From positions 644,501-708,500 of the forward strand of contig JBBBDQ010001939.1 in assembly GCA_037127315.1 (NCBI GenBank): a stretch of 64,000 bases of DNA, in the 5' to 3' direction. This document shows positions 22,641 to 33,340 of this stretch, one piece after another. Every line of letters begins with the position of its first letter. The first letter of the stretch is position 1. The DNA is from Ascarosepion bandense (lineage: Eukaryota > Mollusca > Cephalopoda > Sepiida > Sepiidae). Position numbers and translations under genes: made by a program. The notes beneath the pieces are model-generated. The model worked only from the letters and a program-made list of their open reading frames with translations. It ran no database searches and was not told where the DNA came from.

Positions 22641-23181
22641 AAATAAAAACAAACAGTTTTGATTAATGTCATTTCTTGTAAGAAAAAACAAGTTTTCCCT
22701 CCTTGTTTGATTTTGTAAGATTATTTGGTAAAAAAAATGAGACTAAGTAATTATAATTTAATCATGAGATAATGTCATTTTTTTTAATTAATTACAAATT
22801 ATTAGGTTTTGGCATTAAATAATTAATCTGGGTTGATATGCCACTAAACAAAAACAATCAAACCAAAGCAAACGTACAGACGTATATATACATATATTTC
22901 TACATTCTCTCAGGCTCTTTCTCTTTCTCATATGTAGCAGGATATTTACATTTAAACTCTTGCACATCTCTAGTTCAAGAGAGTTCAGAGTGTTAATATA
23001 TACAAAATAATCTTTTATATAACACATCATATACAGTGATAATCTTTTACTCCTGTTAATTCTATTAATGCTCTATCTTTGATATCGAGCACTTTATTAC
23101 AAAGTCTGCTGGCCTTAAATGCTTTTCTATCAGTATTCCACTGACTGCCAGCAATTTTGACTTCACAGTTTTCCAAATTGC

Positions 23182-23185
<4 letters not shown>
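22641..23185. other. AT-rich, no gene recognised
   Basis: No recognisable element. The TATATATACATATAT run at about 22883 is low-complexity. Confidence 0.5.

Positions 23186-23232
<47 letters not shown>
23186..23232. repeat. (TA)n microsatellite
   Basis: An uninterrupted TA run of about 47 bases. Confidence 0.95.
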
Positions 23233-23235
<3 letters not shown>

Positions 23236-23394
23236 TGAAACTAGATTAACCATCTTGTTAAATAGGGCACAACAACAATTGTTAATCTAGGAACTTGTAA
23301 TTAGGTTTCTATACTCATTTGGTGCTAGTAACAGAATCAGCTGTGGACATTAGCTGAAAAATACTAGTCAGCCATATTTGTTTGTTTTGTTTTT

Positions 23395-23520
23395 AATTAT
23401 ATAATCATTAAGACAATCTGTTCTCATTTAGTCCTTGTTTTTTTTCTCATGCTCAATGAAAGAAGTACCTTTTACTATATAAGATATAAATACTGTACCT
23501 TGTCCATAACAGTAAATATT
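23395..23520. repeat. Interspersed repeat D, partial copy
   Basis: Matches the left part of 12341-12600 (TTAAGACAATCTGTTCTCATT and TTTCTCATGCTCAATG). Confidence 0.4.
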
Positions 23521-23599
23521 TCATTAAAATTTTACCTTTAATTTAGTACTAGAATTCATTGCATTTGCTTACACATGAATACCTTTGAGAAAAGAAGAT

Positions 23600-23842
23600 T
23601 AAATTTGTTGCATTTATTTATGTACAAATACTATTGGGAAAGGTATTAATCCATATCAAATCCCTCCAGCTATGAGTTAAATAACAGGGCAGACTGAGTT
23701 CTGTAGCCTTGGTTTGCAACCAGTCTACTGCAGAAAGAAATGGTAACCTACTGTGGGAAAATCTTCTACCTTGTCAGTCATGGATTGAAAAAAGAGACAT
23801 GATTGCCCAAGCATCTATCCTATATAGCACTTAACTGACAGG
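23600..23842 (+). mobile_element. tRNA-derived SINE (OR-like), head missing
   Basis: The body and tail match the full copy at 36493-36796: GGGAAAGGTATTAATCC, CTCCAGCTATGAGTTAAATAA, GCAACCAGTCTACTGCAG, then the hairpin-type tail ending GCACTTAACTGAC. The tRNA-like 5' part is truncated or unrecognisable. Confidence 0.8.
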
Positions 23843-23959
23843 CTGATTTATATAACCCGTGATAGTACAGGTAGAATTTTATTATATCAAAACTTTCAGT
23901 CAGTGTCATAATTACATATACAGGGTTGCTCAATTTTTTAATAGCTCTTTTTTTAGCTT

Positions 23960-24800
23960 GTTCTGATTATCATTTCTTTCCAGATAAATAATGACAAACA
24001 TTAAGTTAACTTGACAGCTGAAAAAGTACACTGTAATTGTTGCCTTAAAAGCGGATCATAGTGATTTAGAGATTGCTCACTTCCTGAAAGTTGCACAATC
24101 CTTTGTTGTCAAAGTTCACAAATAGCTGGAAGCCACTGACAAGATTTCTACAGCAGTAGCCAAATTTAAAATGCCTGCTTGTTGAGTAAGTTGAAACACC
24201 AAGAATCTGGAATGCTTTGGACCAAAAGGTCAACTGAAAGAATGACAGATGGTTATGCAAAGACAAGGACATTCCATCAGCAGTTTCTGGGATTTGTGAG
24301 CAATGAAGGAAATATTATGACTCTTTACATCTTTCCTCAGGGCTTAAGGATCAATGCTGTTGACTATTATGTGTTGGAGAGGGTTATAAAGCCTTTGACA
24401 GAGAGTGTGAGGAAAAGAAGGTTGTACCCCTATCAACAAGACTCTGTACCATCTATAAAGGCCAAAATGACTAAAGAATCGATAATTTACAATATCTACA
24501 ATCAAATCACCTAGTGGCATTGCAAGGATGGGGATAGAAAAGTAATTGCTTGGACACTAAATTTTTAGGGGAATAAAAAAAAATTATTAGGTTGAGAAAA
24601 TATGTACACAATTAGAATTAATAACAGCTTATGGCTAAGAAGGAAGCATAACCATTTAAATTGCCCCACCCTACACTACTGATGTTACAGCAAACATATA
24701 TCCACCTAGCTCTCCAGATCTGGATCTGTTGGATTAATACAAATCAGATGTAGTCAAAAGGGAAGTCAATCAATACCCCATAACACTATAAAATCTCTGA
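23960..24800 (+). pseudogene. mariner-like DDE transposase relic
   Basis: A helix-turn-helix-like N-terminal reading ('IVALKA.HSDLEIAHFLKVAQSFVVKVHK') precedes the catalytic region. The 111-codon open frame at 24179-24514 reads 'GFVSNEGNIMTLYIFPQGLRINAVDYY.VLERVIKPL' followed by 'YQQDSVPS'. Downstream, at about 24700-24790, comes 'SSPDLDLLD', the worn equivalent of the 'PPSSPDLNPLDY' box. Frameshifts and stops separate these pieces. The right end is cut by a SINE at 24816. The element would have encoded a cut-and-paste transposase; it is dead. Confidence 0.78.
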
Positions 24801-24815
24801 AGCCTGCCATAACAA

Positions 24816-25125
24816 GTCAGTCAGTTAAGTGTCATATGTAATACATGCTTGGGCGATCATGTTTTGAAAGAGACATAAATGACTGGGCAGAAAATTATCC
24901 CGCAGTAGGTTGCCATTACTTTCTGCAGTAGACTGGTTGCCAGCCAAGGCTATAGAACCCAATCTGACTTGTTAGTTAACCCATGACTGGAAGAAAGAGA
25001 TGGATTAATACCTTTCCCAAGAGTATTTGTGCATAAATGAATGCAAGGAATTCAACTAGAATTCGATTGCGGCTCCCAGATTTCTCGTTTCAACCTGTTA
25101 TTTATTGCACCACAATGCACATCCT
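24816..25125 (-). mobile_element. tRNA-derived SINE (OR-like), full length
   Basis: Read on the minus strand, it begins with the tRNA-like head (complement of 25060-25125, with a worn B box) and ends with the tail CTTAACTGACTGAC. A short hairpin of the CATGTCTCTTTGAGACATG type is seen near the tail. It is adjacent to the mariner-like relic. Confidence 0.85.
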
Positions 25126-25231
25126 GCACATATTAGGGGAAAGAAATATGGCAAAGTGGAAAAGTTTTTGTGTGATGCAGTTTGTTCTTTAGGACTTTAT
25201 CAGATTAAGCTTATCTTTATATTGATGCAAC

Positions 25232-25960
25232 TGTAGTGATACCGACTGAGCAAAAGTAAGAGACTGGATGTTTGCCCTCTCACGACAAAAAAGCAAATGA
25301 CCAAAAGTTGTTGGTGCACACCCTGGGTTCATGCATATGTTCCAGTTGAAAACTAAAAATTAATTAAATATAAATTTCCAGTTTACGAGCCTACGCGAAT
25401 TTTATTTATTGGCCCATGGGAAGCTCAGTCAAATAAAGATATGAATTCCCAAATGATCTGCTGCAATCCAAAAAGTTCAAATAAAAAGCTGATACCGAAA
25501 GCATCGCCAGACAGACAGACCAACACAGGCACACCCAGACAGACGAGAGTAATTAGTAGCTCTCTTGACCCAAGTCGTGCGGCTTACTATGCTCACCTCT
25601 CCTTTCCTTCTTCCCTGTCTCAAAACTACTTACTGACCCAAGGAGCGAATACATCAAAGACATTCCTTACTTACAGCGCTCCCATATTCCTAAGCATTAA
25701 TTCTCTTTTCAGCATTTTATTGCCATGAACATTTTGTCTGTTGGACCCATACTTTAATTGTAAAAACCTTTATTGATATGTGTATATATAAAATGTTATT
25801 TTCAACTCAGTTTACTTTTCTTGATTTATAATCATTTTATGACTTATAGTGGGCTATCTACAACGAGGCCAAATTCCGTTAGCCTGCAACAATATACAAC
25901 TACCCTTCACTAGAACGGACTCCCCACTATAAACAGGAAAAGAATAGATAACCCACTATG
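25232..25960. mobile_element. Solo LTR, family 1 copy 2 (729 bp)
   Basis: This copy starts TGTAGTGATACC and ends CCCACTATG, flanked by a perfect 4-bp duplication CAAC (25228-25231 and 25961-25964). It is alignable end to end with 3826-4559. Internal landmarks shared by both are CTCTCACGACAAAAAAG, GAGCCTACGCGAATTTTATT, CTGTCTCAAAACTA and GGGCTATCTACAAC. No internal region survives. Confidence 0.9.
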
Positions 25961-25964
25961 CAAC

Positions 25965-26364
25965 TACATATGCACACAAGCAAGAAAGAGAAATGCTGAA
26001 AATTTAAAATTTAAAATTTTTTTTAATATGTGTCTTGGGTATATAATCTAGCTGATTTCATTTAGATCAGTTTTCTTTTTTTTATGTTTTCATCACTGTT
26101 GTTATTAAATATCTTCCATTGTGATAATAGAAAATCTGCCAAGAAAGGTGAAAAATTGTAAGAGCCTGGACACAAATTTACTATGGATGATCTGATGATT
26201 AAAGCACTTTCTAAATATTTTAATCTTGGTAAATTGTCTTCTCTTTTAATTAGAGTAGCATTTTTTAAAATCAAAATTGTGATCAAGAAAGCCTCCATGT
26301 AGTAATCTGTTTTACAAAGTATCAGATATTCAGAAAAAGCTGTCTGGGTGTAAATTTATGCTTA
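25965..26364. other. No gene recognised
   Basis: A hairpin-like AAAATTTAAAATTTAAAATT run near 26000 is low-complexity. Confidence 0.5.
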
Positions 26365-26780
26365 CACTTTTTAAACCATTTCACTCCAAGCAAGGCCATA
26401 GATTCACTAAGATGCAAAGGGTTACTGAGTGTGAAAGAATATGAGGAAAAGAAGAAAGCATAATTAAAGAGAAAAAACAATAAAAGAATAGACATTAAGA
26501 AGACAGAGGATAATGGTTGACATTGCATTAATATCAAAATAGTCTGGAAAGCAGGAAACTGGAACAGTGTTCTACAAGTGAGAACACATTTGGAATAAGG
26601 AGGAAATTCTGTGTAAGTAACATAGTATGCTCTAGCTGTAAAGTTCTGAACTGGTAGAACTAAAGGAGGGAACTCATCTGAACATTTTCCATGAAAATAG
26701 CAATAGAGTAGTGATAGACTGGTGATGCTGTGTCTGTGGGGAAGAGGTTTTGCATAATAACTTGATCTGATCAAATTAAC
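26365..26780 (-). pseudogene. LINE family A, 3' fragment
   Basis: The minus-strand frame of about 150 codons carries a worn C-terminus ('CYFHGKCSDEFPPLV', matching 'KYFHGFCSDELRSLV' of the intact copy) and ends in the LINE A 3' tail near 26370-26400. It is 5'-truncated. Confidence 0.82.
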
Positions 26781-27155
26781 AATATTGAAATTGCTAATGA
26801 GAAATATCTAATGATATATATAAATGCTTTCAGTATCAGCTTATTTCCAAATATGTATAATGACTCCTGATCAAATTATATAGGCCATAGTGAATTTAAC
26901 ATATCATGTACTGAGTGACTTTTGGTCCCACTCTATTTCAGAGAGAGAGAGAGAGAGAGATTATCATGTGAAATAAGATATTTTTTGAGAGAAAATGTGC
27001 ATAATAAAACAGAACACAGCAAATTATATGGTAATTGAAGAACTAAAAAACTATTTTATTTGAATAAAACTTGAGAATTTTCTCATTCTAGAACAGACAT
27101 GAGCAACCTTTTCTAATGAGTGGGCTGAATGAAATACGGTTTGTTATTAAAAAAA
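26781..27155. other. No gene; contains a (GA)n microsatellite
   Basis: GA run at 26939-26960. Otherwise AT-rich and unassigned. Confidence 0.6.
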
Positions 27156-27290
27156 TTCATGGTAAATACCTCAGTTCATGGTAATTTATGGTAAATACCT
27201 CAATTCATGGTAATTTATGGTAAATACCTCAATTCATGGTAATTCATGGTAAATACCTCAATTCATGGTAATTTATGATAAATACCTCAG
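27156..27290. repeat. 29-bp minisatellite
   Basis: About four and a half copies of TTCATGGTAATTTATGGTAA plus ATACCTCAA, with single-base differences. Confidence 0.92.
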
Positions 27291-27410
27291 CCATTTTAAA
27301 TAGAGAAAGACCATACGTGTAAGTATCTACCTTAGAAATGAAGAAAAGTTGATTATTTTTACCTTTGAAGTATATTCCATTATTAACAAATTAAAGTCTT
27401 TCTATAATAT

Positions 27411-27722
27411 CAGTCAGTCAGTTAAGTGCCATACGTGAAACATGCTTGGGCGATCATGTCTTGAAAGAGACATGACTGACTGGGCAGAAGATTATCCTGC
27501 AGTAGCTTGCAATTATTTTCTGCAGTAGACTGGTTGCCAGCCAAGGCAATAGAACCCAATCTGTCCTGTTATTTAGCCCGTAACTGAGGGGAAGAGACAG
27601 ATTAATACCTTTCCCAAGGGCATTTGCATGTAAGTGAATGCAAGGAGTTCAACTGAAATTTGAACTCGGCTCCCCGATTTGTCATTTCGAGCTGATATCC
27701 ACTACATCACAATGCACTTCCT
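27411..27722 (-). mobile_element. tRNA-derived SINE (OR-like), full length
   Basis: Same orientation and structure as 24816-25125. The tail at the left begins CAGTCAGTCAGTTAAGTGCC. The head at the right contains the complement of a B box (TTTGAACTCGGCTCCCC). Confidence 0.88.
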
Positions 27723-28805
27723 AGTAATACTCAATCAAAAACTGGTAAGACACAAGTTTTTCACTTTTATCCACCTTAACATATGTTATAATAAAAGATT
27801 TAAAAGATAATAGTACTTATTTATTAACAAATGTCAATGTTTCTGTTGCAAATAGCAAATCCAATAAAAATGCATGGCTGTTTTTTTTCTGTGACTTGAT
27901 CAGTAATATAAATATATGGTTAAGTGATATTGTTTTTCAGAATTTAAAACTTATATAAAATGTTTAATAATAAATCATTAAAATCTCTGTAAATGCACCT
28001 AAATTATCCAACCAGCCCTCATGTCAGCCATAAAACTTCTTGATCTTCAAGGCCTCAACAATTTCAGTAATGATGTTAGCATTCATCTACCCGGGTTTTT
28101 GTTGCTATCTGAGTGTAGGGATTCCAAACATTTAACAACACATCTTTTAAATGAAACATATAAATGGTTGTTCTCTGGAGGAAAAGTAGAAGCAGAATGT
28201 CAGTTAAAACAACATTTATATATTCTTTTCAGAAATATATAATAGCATTAAAATATTTAATTTTCCATGTTCTGAAGTTTGTTTTATCAGTTAATTAAGT
28301 GTTCTTAGTGTGAAATGTGTGGAGAGACTTATTTTATGACAGTCAGCCTAAAGTGTTTGTGAGTTTATAGACAAGGCTTTAATTTGCAGCTGCTGGCTCA
28401 TCACTTCCATTATATGTGTATGTATGAGTGTGTGTTTATGCACTGATCAATCAAATTGGCCTCCAAAAATTGTTTTGAGTCTCAAGAAGCAGTATGTTTC
28501 GATTTTTATATTTGTAAGGAAGATCCAAAATCTAATTTCACATAGAGCTGTGAATGTTTAGAATACAAGGTTTTTATTAGTTAGAAAATAATTTCACACT
28601 GGTTTGTGAAAATCTTTTCTCAAATTTTCAGGAGTGGTGAAGGAAGTTATTGTCATTTTCTAAACCTTCCAAAAATAACACTGGTAGGTCTACAAATATT
28701 TTGGCAATATTTGTTCTAGTAATGATTTTTATCCAGCAAAACTTTGGATGGGATTTTATTGGTTGAAAAATATATATAGGATTTAATTCCTATAGTACTC
28801 TAATT
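27723..28805. other. No gene recognised
   Basis: A 73-codon frame at 28021-28242 reads without low-complexity but has no family feature I can name. It is followed by a pyrimidine run and AG at about 28231, which could be chance. Confidence 0.4.
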
Positions 28806-29440
28806 CAGGGGTCCCAAACACATGGCCCATGGGTTGCATGCTGTTTGAAGACTATCTTACTGCATCCCACAGAGAACCACTTTCCTGATCAAGATTTTAC
28901 TCAAATGTTAACAAATTTAATAAATTTCTCCCTTGCTCCTGCCATACTTTTTGTAATAGCAGTATTGAGCGGATCTACACACCAACAGTCAGTCAATTTT
29001 AAAATCAGCTGGGTCAGTTCCAGTTCCTCTCCAGGGAAGGGAAGAACTCTCCACCACCACCACCACATATTCTTCATTAGCTACTTGACAAGAAGGTAAA
29101 AATGTTGTTTGTGATGATGTCTTTGTCTCTTTTTTATGAGAAGAAATAAAATTGTCACCTCATATTAGGGAAAGATGATCCCTACCTACATCAAAAACAT
29201 CTTCCCTACCACCACCATCTTTGAATGCAATGCTAACTAATTTTAATACAAGAAAATGCACTTCTACCAATAGGTCTCCTCTGAAGTGGATGCTCCTCCC
29301 CACTGCAGCTGATGTCCCTCTCTACTAGAGTTGATGGCCTCTCCAGTGGTAATACCCTGTCAATGGGCTTGCTTTTAGCCTGCTGCACCTCTCCCCCAGC
29401 ATGTAATAGCCCTTTTGTATGCTTGAGTTTGAGATCCCTG
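28806..29440. mobile_element. Non-autonomous hAT-type DNA transposon (635 bp)
   Basis: The terminal inverted repeats are CAGGGGTCCCAAAC on the left and the complement CAGGGATCTCAAAC on the right, typical of hAT ends (CAG.G..T..CAAAC). The flanking octamers CTCTAATT and TTTTAATT agree at 6 of 8 positions, with differences of C/T type, consistent with an aged 8-bp target duplication. No transposase frame is seen inside; a 84-codon frame at 28845-29099 is unremarkable. Confidence 0.78.
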
Positions 29441-29521
29441 TTTTAATTACAATGCCCAATATTAATGGCCAGGACAATGCATATAAAATTAGGCTTCCAC
29501 TGATACATATGCCACAACATT

Positions 29522-29690
29522 ATAAACTACAGTTTTTTTTTCTTTTTTTTTCTTTTTTAATCATATCACCCCGAGCAAGGCGATAATGCCACTGATGTGC
29601 AGGGGGCTACATAAGAGTAAAAAGATTGGAAAAGAGAAAACCAGAAACCACATCCTAAACAGGGAACAAGGGATGAGCCTCTTCACCTAG
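29522..29690 (-). mobile_element. Short LINE A-derived element
   Basis: The complement has part of the head unit (AGGTGAAGAGGCTCATCCCTTG) and runs to the LINE A tail and A run (T run at about 29527-29558). A single head unit only. The 5' part is truncated at the right. Confidence 0.85.
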
Positions 29691-29869
29691 GTATTTATAT
29701 AGGTATTAGGTTGCTTGGAAAATAATGTCCAATTTTAGATCAAATCTATTATAATAGTTGCACAAAAATATATTATTCATTCTTAATGATTGTGTCCTCT
29801 TTGTTAATTTTATATCAATCTCTTTCAGATTTTAACTTAAAACATTATACACCCTTTATCTTGAACATG

Positions 29870-30080
29870 AAAAAAAAAACCTTACATAAGTTATTGTGAA
29901 TGTGAAGCTCATACATTACACAAACTCACTCACTCACATTTGACTTCTGACTGAGTAAATCTATAGGATTGTATGTATTCAGATACATGCATTAAAACTG
30001 CTTCTAATTGGTTATCAAGTTATATCAAGGTCACCCAATATTCAAAATGAATAGACCTGGCAATATTATGTGTGTATTTA
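29870..30080. repeat. Interspersed repeat D, partial copy
   Basis: Similar to the right part of 12341-12600 (ATTACACAAACTCACTCACTC and TTATCAAGTTATATCAAGG). Confidence 0.45.
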
Positions 30081-30807
30081 TACACGTGACATTGTTATAT
30101 AAACAAATCACAGTCCATGATAGCATTGTTGGCTTTGTTTGGTTTTTGTATTGTTTCAAAATAATGACTTATGAATAAAGTTTCATATATGTACTTTAAC
30201 GAAACAAATTTAATTTAGAATATTGCTATGCATAATGCAATAGAATTGTGTAAAAATAAGAATGGAATTTGAGATATGTCCTTTCATTATTTATGTAATG
30301 CTTAATGTTTATGAAATAATGTTTATAGAAATATTTTATAAGCAGATCAATGGATAAAAGTTTAATTGAAGGGGTGAATAACATAACATAATAGTTTCAC
30401 TAAAAATCATAAAAGTTTTATCAATAAATTTATTAAATTTTGTCTTATTCTCAAAAATACAATTTGCTTATAAAAAGTTTCTCTTTTTGTAAAGAATAAA
30501 TATTAAATTATAAATTATAAATTTTCAATTAGACTTTATTTTTTCTATCTTTAGACCAAAGTAATATTTTGAATTAATTGAAAATATTTTAAAATAATTT
30601 CAATATTTAAAATAAATTTCATGAATACAAGTGTAAGAAAAAAAAGGAACAACAATATATATAGTTTAAAGGTTGTGTGTTGGAGTCTTTTAGGTGTGTG
30701 CATATTCAGGTGTAAACAAAGAAGCATACAAAAACTTGGGTTTATAATACTGACTGTTTATTCTATTTTTGTTATAATGGAAACTATAGAGAAACAAAAT
30801 TCTCAAT
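30081..30807. other. Very AT-rich, no gene recognised
   Basis: Nothing assignable. Confidence 0.5.
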
Positions 30808-31200
30808 GTCTCTTGGATATGTTCATTTTCTTTTTCTGGCCCAGAAGTTAGGGTAAGAATAAGTGTGATTATAATGCGGCCTTTCACAGAGTTAGAACAT
30901 CCAAAGAAATGTTGTACTTACTTATCAGTAGTTATAATGGTTGAGCTCAATTAAGCATTGTGCTGAGTTAGAATGACCAAAGTAAAACTTGTTTTACTTC
31001 ATCAGTGGGGTTTTGGTAAAATACGTGTGAATGCTATACATTAGAATGTGGAAAAAAATTTCTTTTTCTAGTTCAGAAGTAAGTTCAGGTAAAACACGAT
31101 AACCATGGTTATACTGGTGCTGAGTTGGTACAACCAAAACAAAGGTTGATTTAATTCATATGTGAATGCTATGAATTAAAAAGTAGACAGAGAGTTCAGT
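30808..31200. repeat. Interspersed repeat R250, tandem copy
   Basis: About one and a half to two units. A CAGAAGTTAGGGTAAGAATAA block recurs as CAGAAGTAAGTTCAGGTAAAA about 245 bp on, with matching downstream blocks (GTGCTGAGTTAGAATGACC and GTGCTGAGTTGGTACAACC). Related to 8925-9125. Confidence 0.6.
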
Positions 31201-31499
31201 CATCAGTATAACGGGGAAATGAACATGCCCCAACAAAAACATCCTCATCTACATGTTACTTAGAGCAAGAGGGAGAAAGAGATCAGAGGGTGGAAATGTT
31301 TGTCTTTTTATAGAACTTAAACAGCATCACCTAATAGGTGTTTGAAGTAGGGTAATCAAATTTCCTTTACTACTAGCATCATGGGAAAATTTTTTGTATT
31401 ATTCATTATTATTCATTTTTTGATTTTATTTAATTTTTCCACAAGTAAAAGGGCGTGGTTGTCTGTTGGTATTTGTTTATTTTTCTATATAAGTGGGTA

Positions 31500-31590
31500 T
31501 TGAAATGCTTTCATGAAGAGTGACCTAAAGCCATGAAACAGATGCTATTCCAGATATTCGCTCCAAAGTTCAAGATATTTGGCAATTGTT
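31500..31590 (-). pseudogene. mariner C-terminal scrap
   Basis: This matches the end of the mariner relic at 40963 (CATGAAACAGATGCTATTCC and ATATTCGCTCCAAAGTTCAA against the corresponding blocks at 41017-41060). Too short for anything but family placement. Confidence 0.5.
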
Positions 31591-31789
31591 ATTGTGATAA
31601 AAGAAAAGAGAAAAATTTCTTCTTCAAAAGAGAAAACAAACTGAAAACATTCACTGAAAATGTTTCATTGAAGCATATAAAGAGAATAGATAACAACTGA
31701 GCATTGACTTGAAGAAGTTAATATTGTAATATTCGTGGAAGTATTCATGTGAGAGTCTATTTCACAAAATAACAGTTCTTACAATGATG

Positions 31790-31990
31790 TTCACCCTGTT
31801 CAAGGCCCAAGAGCCACTCAAAGTAGAGGGTTACAGAGTAAGCGACAGAACTTTAAGCAAGAAAGAGAAGGAAAAGACTTTAGAAGGAAAAGACTTTAGA
31901 AGGAACCAGAAACTCAAACCTAAACAGAAAACAAGAAATAAACATCTACCCCTGTTCAAAAGATCAAGAGTGGGAAAATGTTTAACTGGA
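31790..31990 (-). mobile_element. Short LINE A-derived element, diverged
   Basis: The plus-strand reading has a worn LINE A tail variant (CAAGGCCCAAGAGCCACTC, then AGAGGGTTACAGAGTAAG). It is followed by the complement of the head unit (CTAAACAGAAAACAAG, CCCCTGTTCAAAAG). A 17-bp AAAGACTTTAGAAGGAA duplication lies at about 31873-31906. Confidence 0.65.
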
Positions 31991-32988
31991 ATATCTTGCT
32001 TATAATTAGACTACAAAGTATTATTTACTGCATAACAGTTCTATTTATATAAATGCAAATTTTTTTTTATTTTAGTTTAGTTTATATAATGTATCAACAG
32101 TAGAATAATGAACTCACAGGATTACTCCTTTTTACATGGATAATAACATTTCTTTAACAAATCTGCCAATTCGAGTTTAAGTCTTAGAACTGCTACCATA
32201 TCACATTTATGACAGAAATTTAAAGTAGAATGTTAACTTGATTGACAAATATCACAGTTACTGTTATGACTTATTAACTAATTTATTCAAGATAGAAAAT
32301 ACACATTTTGTAGTTATATACTCACATTACTGACACAACCAAATGCACCTCCCTTTTATAAACAGTTCAGTACAAATGATTAATAAATAGATGTACTATC
32401 TTTTATTAACTAATTGTAGTAAAAAAGATGCTGGAGAATTTTGTACATACTTACACATTTTTCATTTGTTATCATATCTAAAGGATAATATGTTATAGAG
32501 TTAAAATCAGCTTATTCTAGGGTTTTAAAATATGAACATATTTTACAGAATGTAAAGTATATGTAAAGATATAAAAATATAAAAATATTACAATGTATCC
32601 AAATATTCTGGCATTCTGACATGTAGGGGAGGGGTCCATGTACTTTACTTTAAAATGAACACCAATGAGTCTTGGACCATAGTGGAAAGACAATTGTTAA
32701 AGAGGATATTATTTACTGATGTGTATTTATTTAAATTTAATTTGTAATATTTAGCATGTAAGGGTTTGCATTTTGTTATAGTAATAGTAATTCAATTGCC
32801 CATGCCCTGAGTGGAATGGCATATAAAAAAGATGAATTGTCGAAGATATATATTTTCTTCTGTTGTATATGACATATAGTTCATTGGAGAAGAAGTGCCC
32901 CAGAGAAGAAATGAGATGTGTTTTGTCAATACAGCATTCTGTGAGTGTTTATATATATATTTACGCTCTCATACCCTGATTGAGTACT
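31991..32988. other. No gene recognised
   Basis: AT-rich and unassigned. The segment from about 32640 to 32990 may be an older repeat, but no relative was found in the window. Confidence 0.45.
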
Positions 32989-33210
32989 CTGGAAGAATGG
33001 TAGACTTTGAAAAACAGTAGCTACTCTGGCATGTACGCATTGCTCATTCAGTAAAATGAATTAGAGTACTCTGGCTATTGGGCGCATATAATGATAATAT
33101 ACATGCTAAAAAGTCTGCCTTCTTCTACCGAACATTCATAGCCCAGAGGTAGAATCGCCGACTGACGCCAATTCGGTCGGGTTTCAATCCTGGGTTAAAA
33201 AGCAATTGGA

Positions 33211-33265
33211 GTCTAACCGTACTGATGAGCTGTGATACAGTGAAACAGATCTGTCTGAGGATGAC
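33211..33265 (+). ncRNA. Hammerhead ribozyme motif, unit 1 (type I, minimal stem III)
   Basis: Core: CTGATGA at 33222-33228, GAAA at 33242-33245, cleavage triplet GTC at 33253-33255. Stem II is GCTGT/ACAGT (one G-T pair) with loop GAT. Stem III is the 8-base palindrome CAGATCTG between GAAA and TC: as a monomer only two pairs with a 4-base loop, as a dimer eight continuous pairs. Stem I has CC/GG near the core, a G-A mismatch, a small internal loop, and an outer GTC/GAC pairing (33211-33213 with 33263-33265). All catalytic bases are present. Cleavage is predicted after C33255. Confidence 0.78.
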
Positions 33266-33319
33266 AATACCGTACTGATGAGCTGTGATACAGTGAAACA
33301 GATCTGTCTGAGGATGACA
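33266..33319 (+). ncRNA. Hammerhead ribozyme motif, unit 2 (tandem copy)
   Basis: Exact repeat of the previous unit at a distance of 53 bp: CTGATGA at 33275-33281, GAAA at 33295-33298, GTC at 33306-33308. The outer part of stem I (the GTC strand before the first unit) is not repeated, because the duplication joins at ...ACAATACCGTACTGATGAG. Two adjacent palindromic stem III sequences could pair with each other in one transcript, giving an intramolecular dimeric ribozyme. Predicted cleavage after C33308. Confidence 0.75.
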
Positions 33320-33340
33320 ATATATATATATATATATATA
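33320..33340. repeat. (TA)n tail
   Basis: A TA run between the hammerhead element and the start of a minus-strand LINE A copy. A TA-rich run also follows the ribozyme of the inverted relative, so it may belong to the element. Confidence 0.8.

Larger units (their letters stand above)
32989..33319 (+). mobile_element. Short pol III-type element ending in tandem hammerhead ribozymes
   Basis: The element has about 145 bp of leader, then a tRNA-like head with an A box (TAGCCCAGAGGTAGAATCGCC from 33139; written as two parts TAGCCCAGAGG and TAGAATCGCC) and a B box (GGTTTCAATCC, 33180-33190). A short link (AGCAATTGGAGTCTAAC) is followed by two exact 53-bp hammerhead units, then a TA run (33319-33340). 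A relative lies inverted at 34992-35277 and matches over leader, head and ribozyme, which shows the whole block is a repeat unit. No open frame. It resembles in plan the SINE-like hammerhead elements of schistosomes (Sm-alpha), a known precedent; relationship is not implied. Confidence 0.75.
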
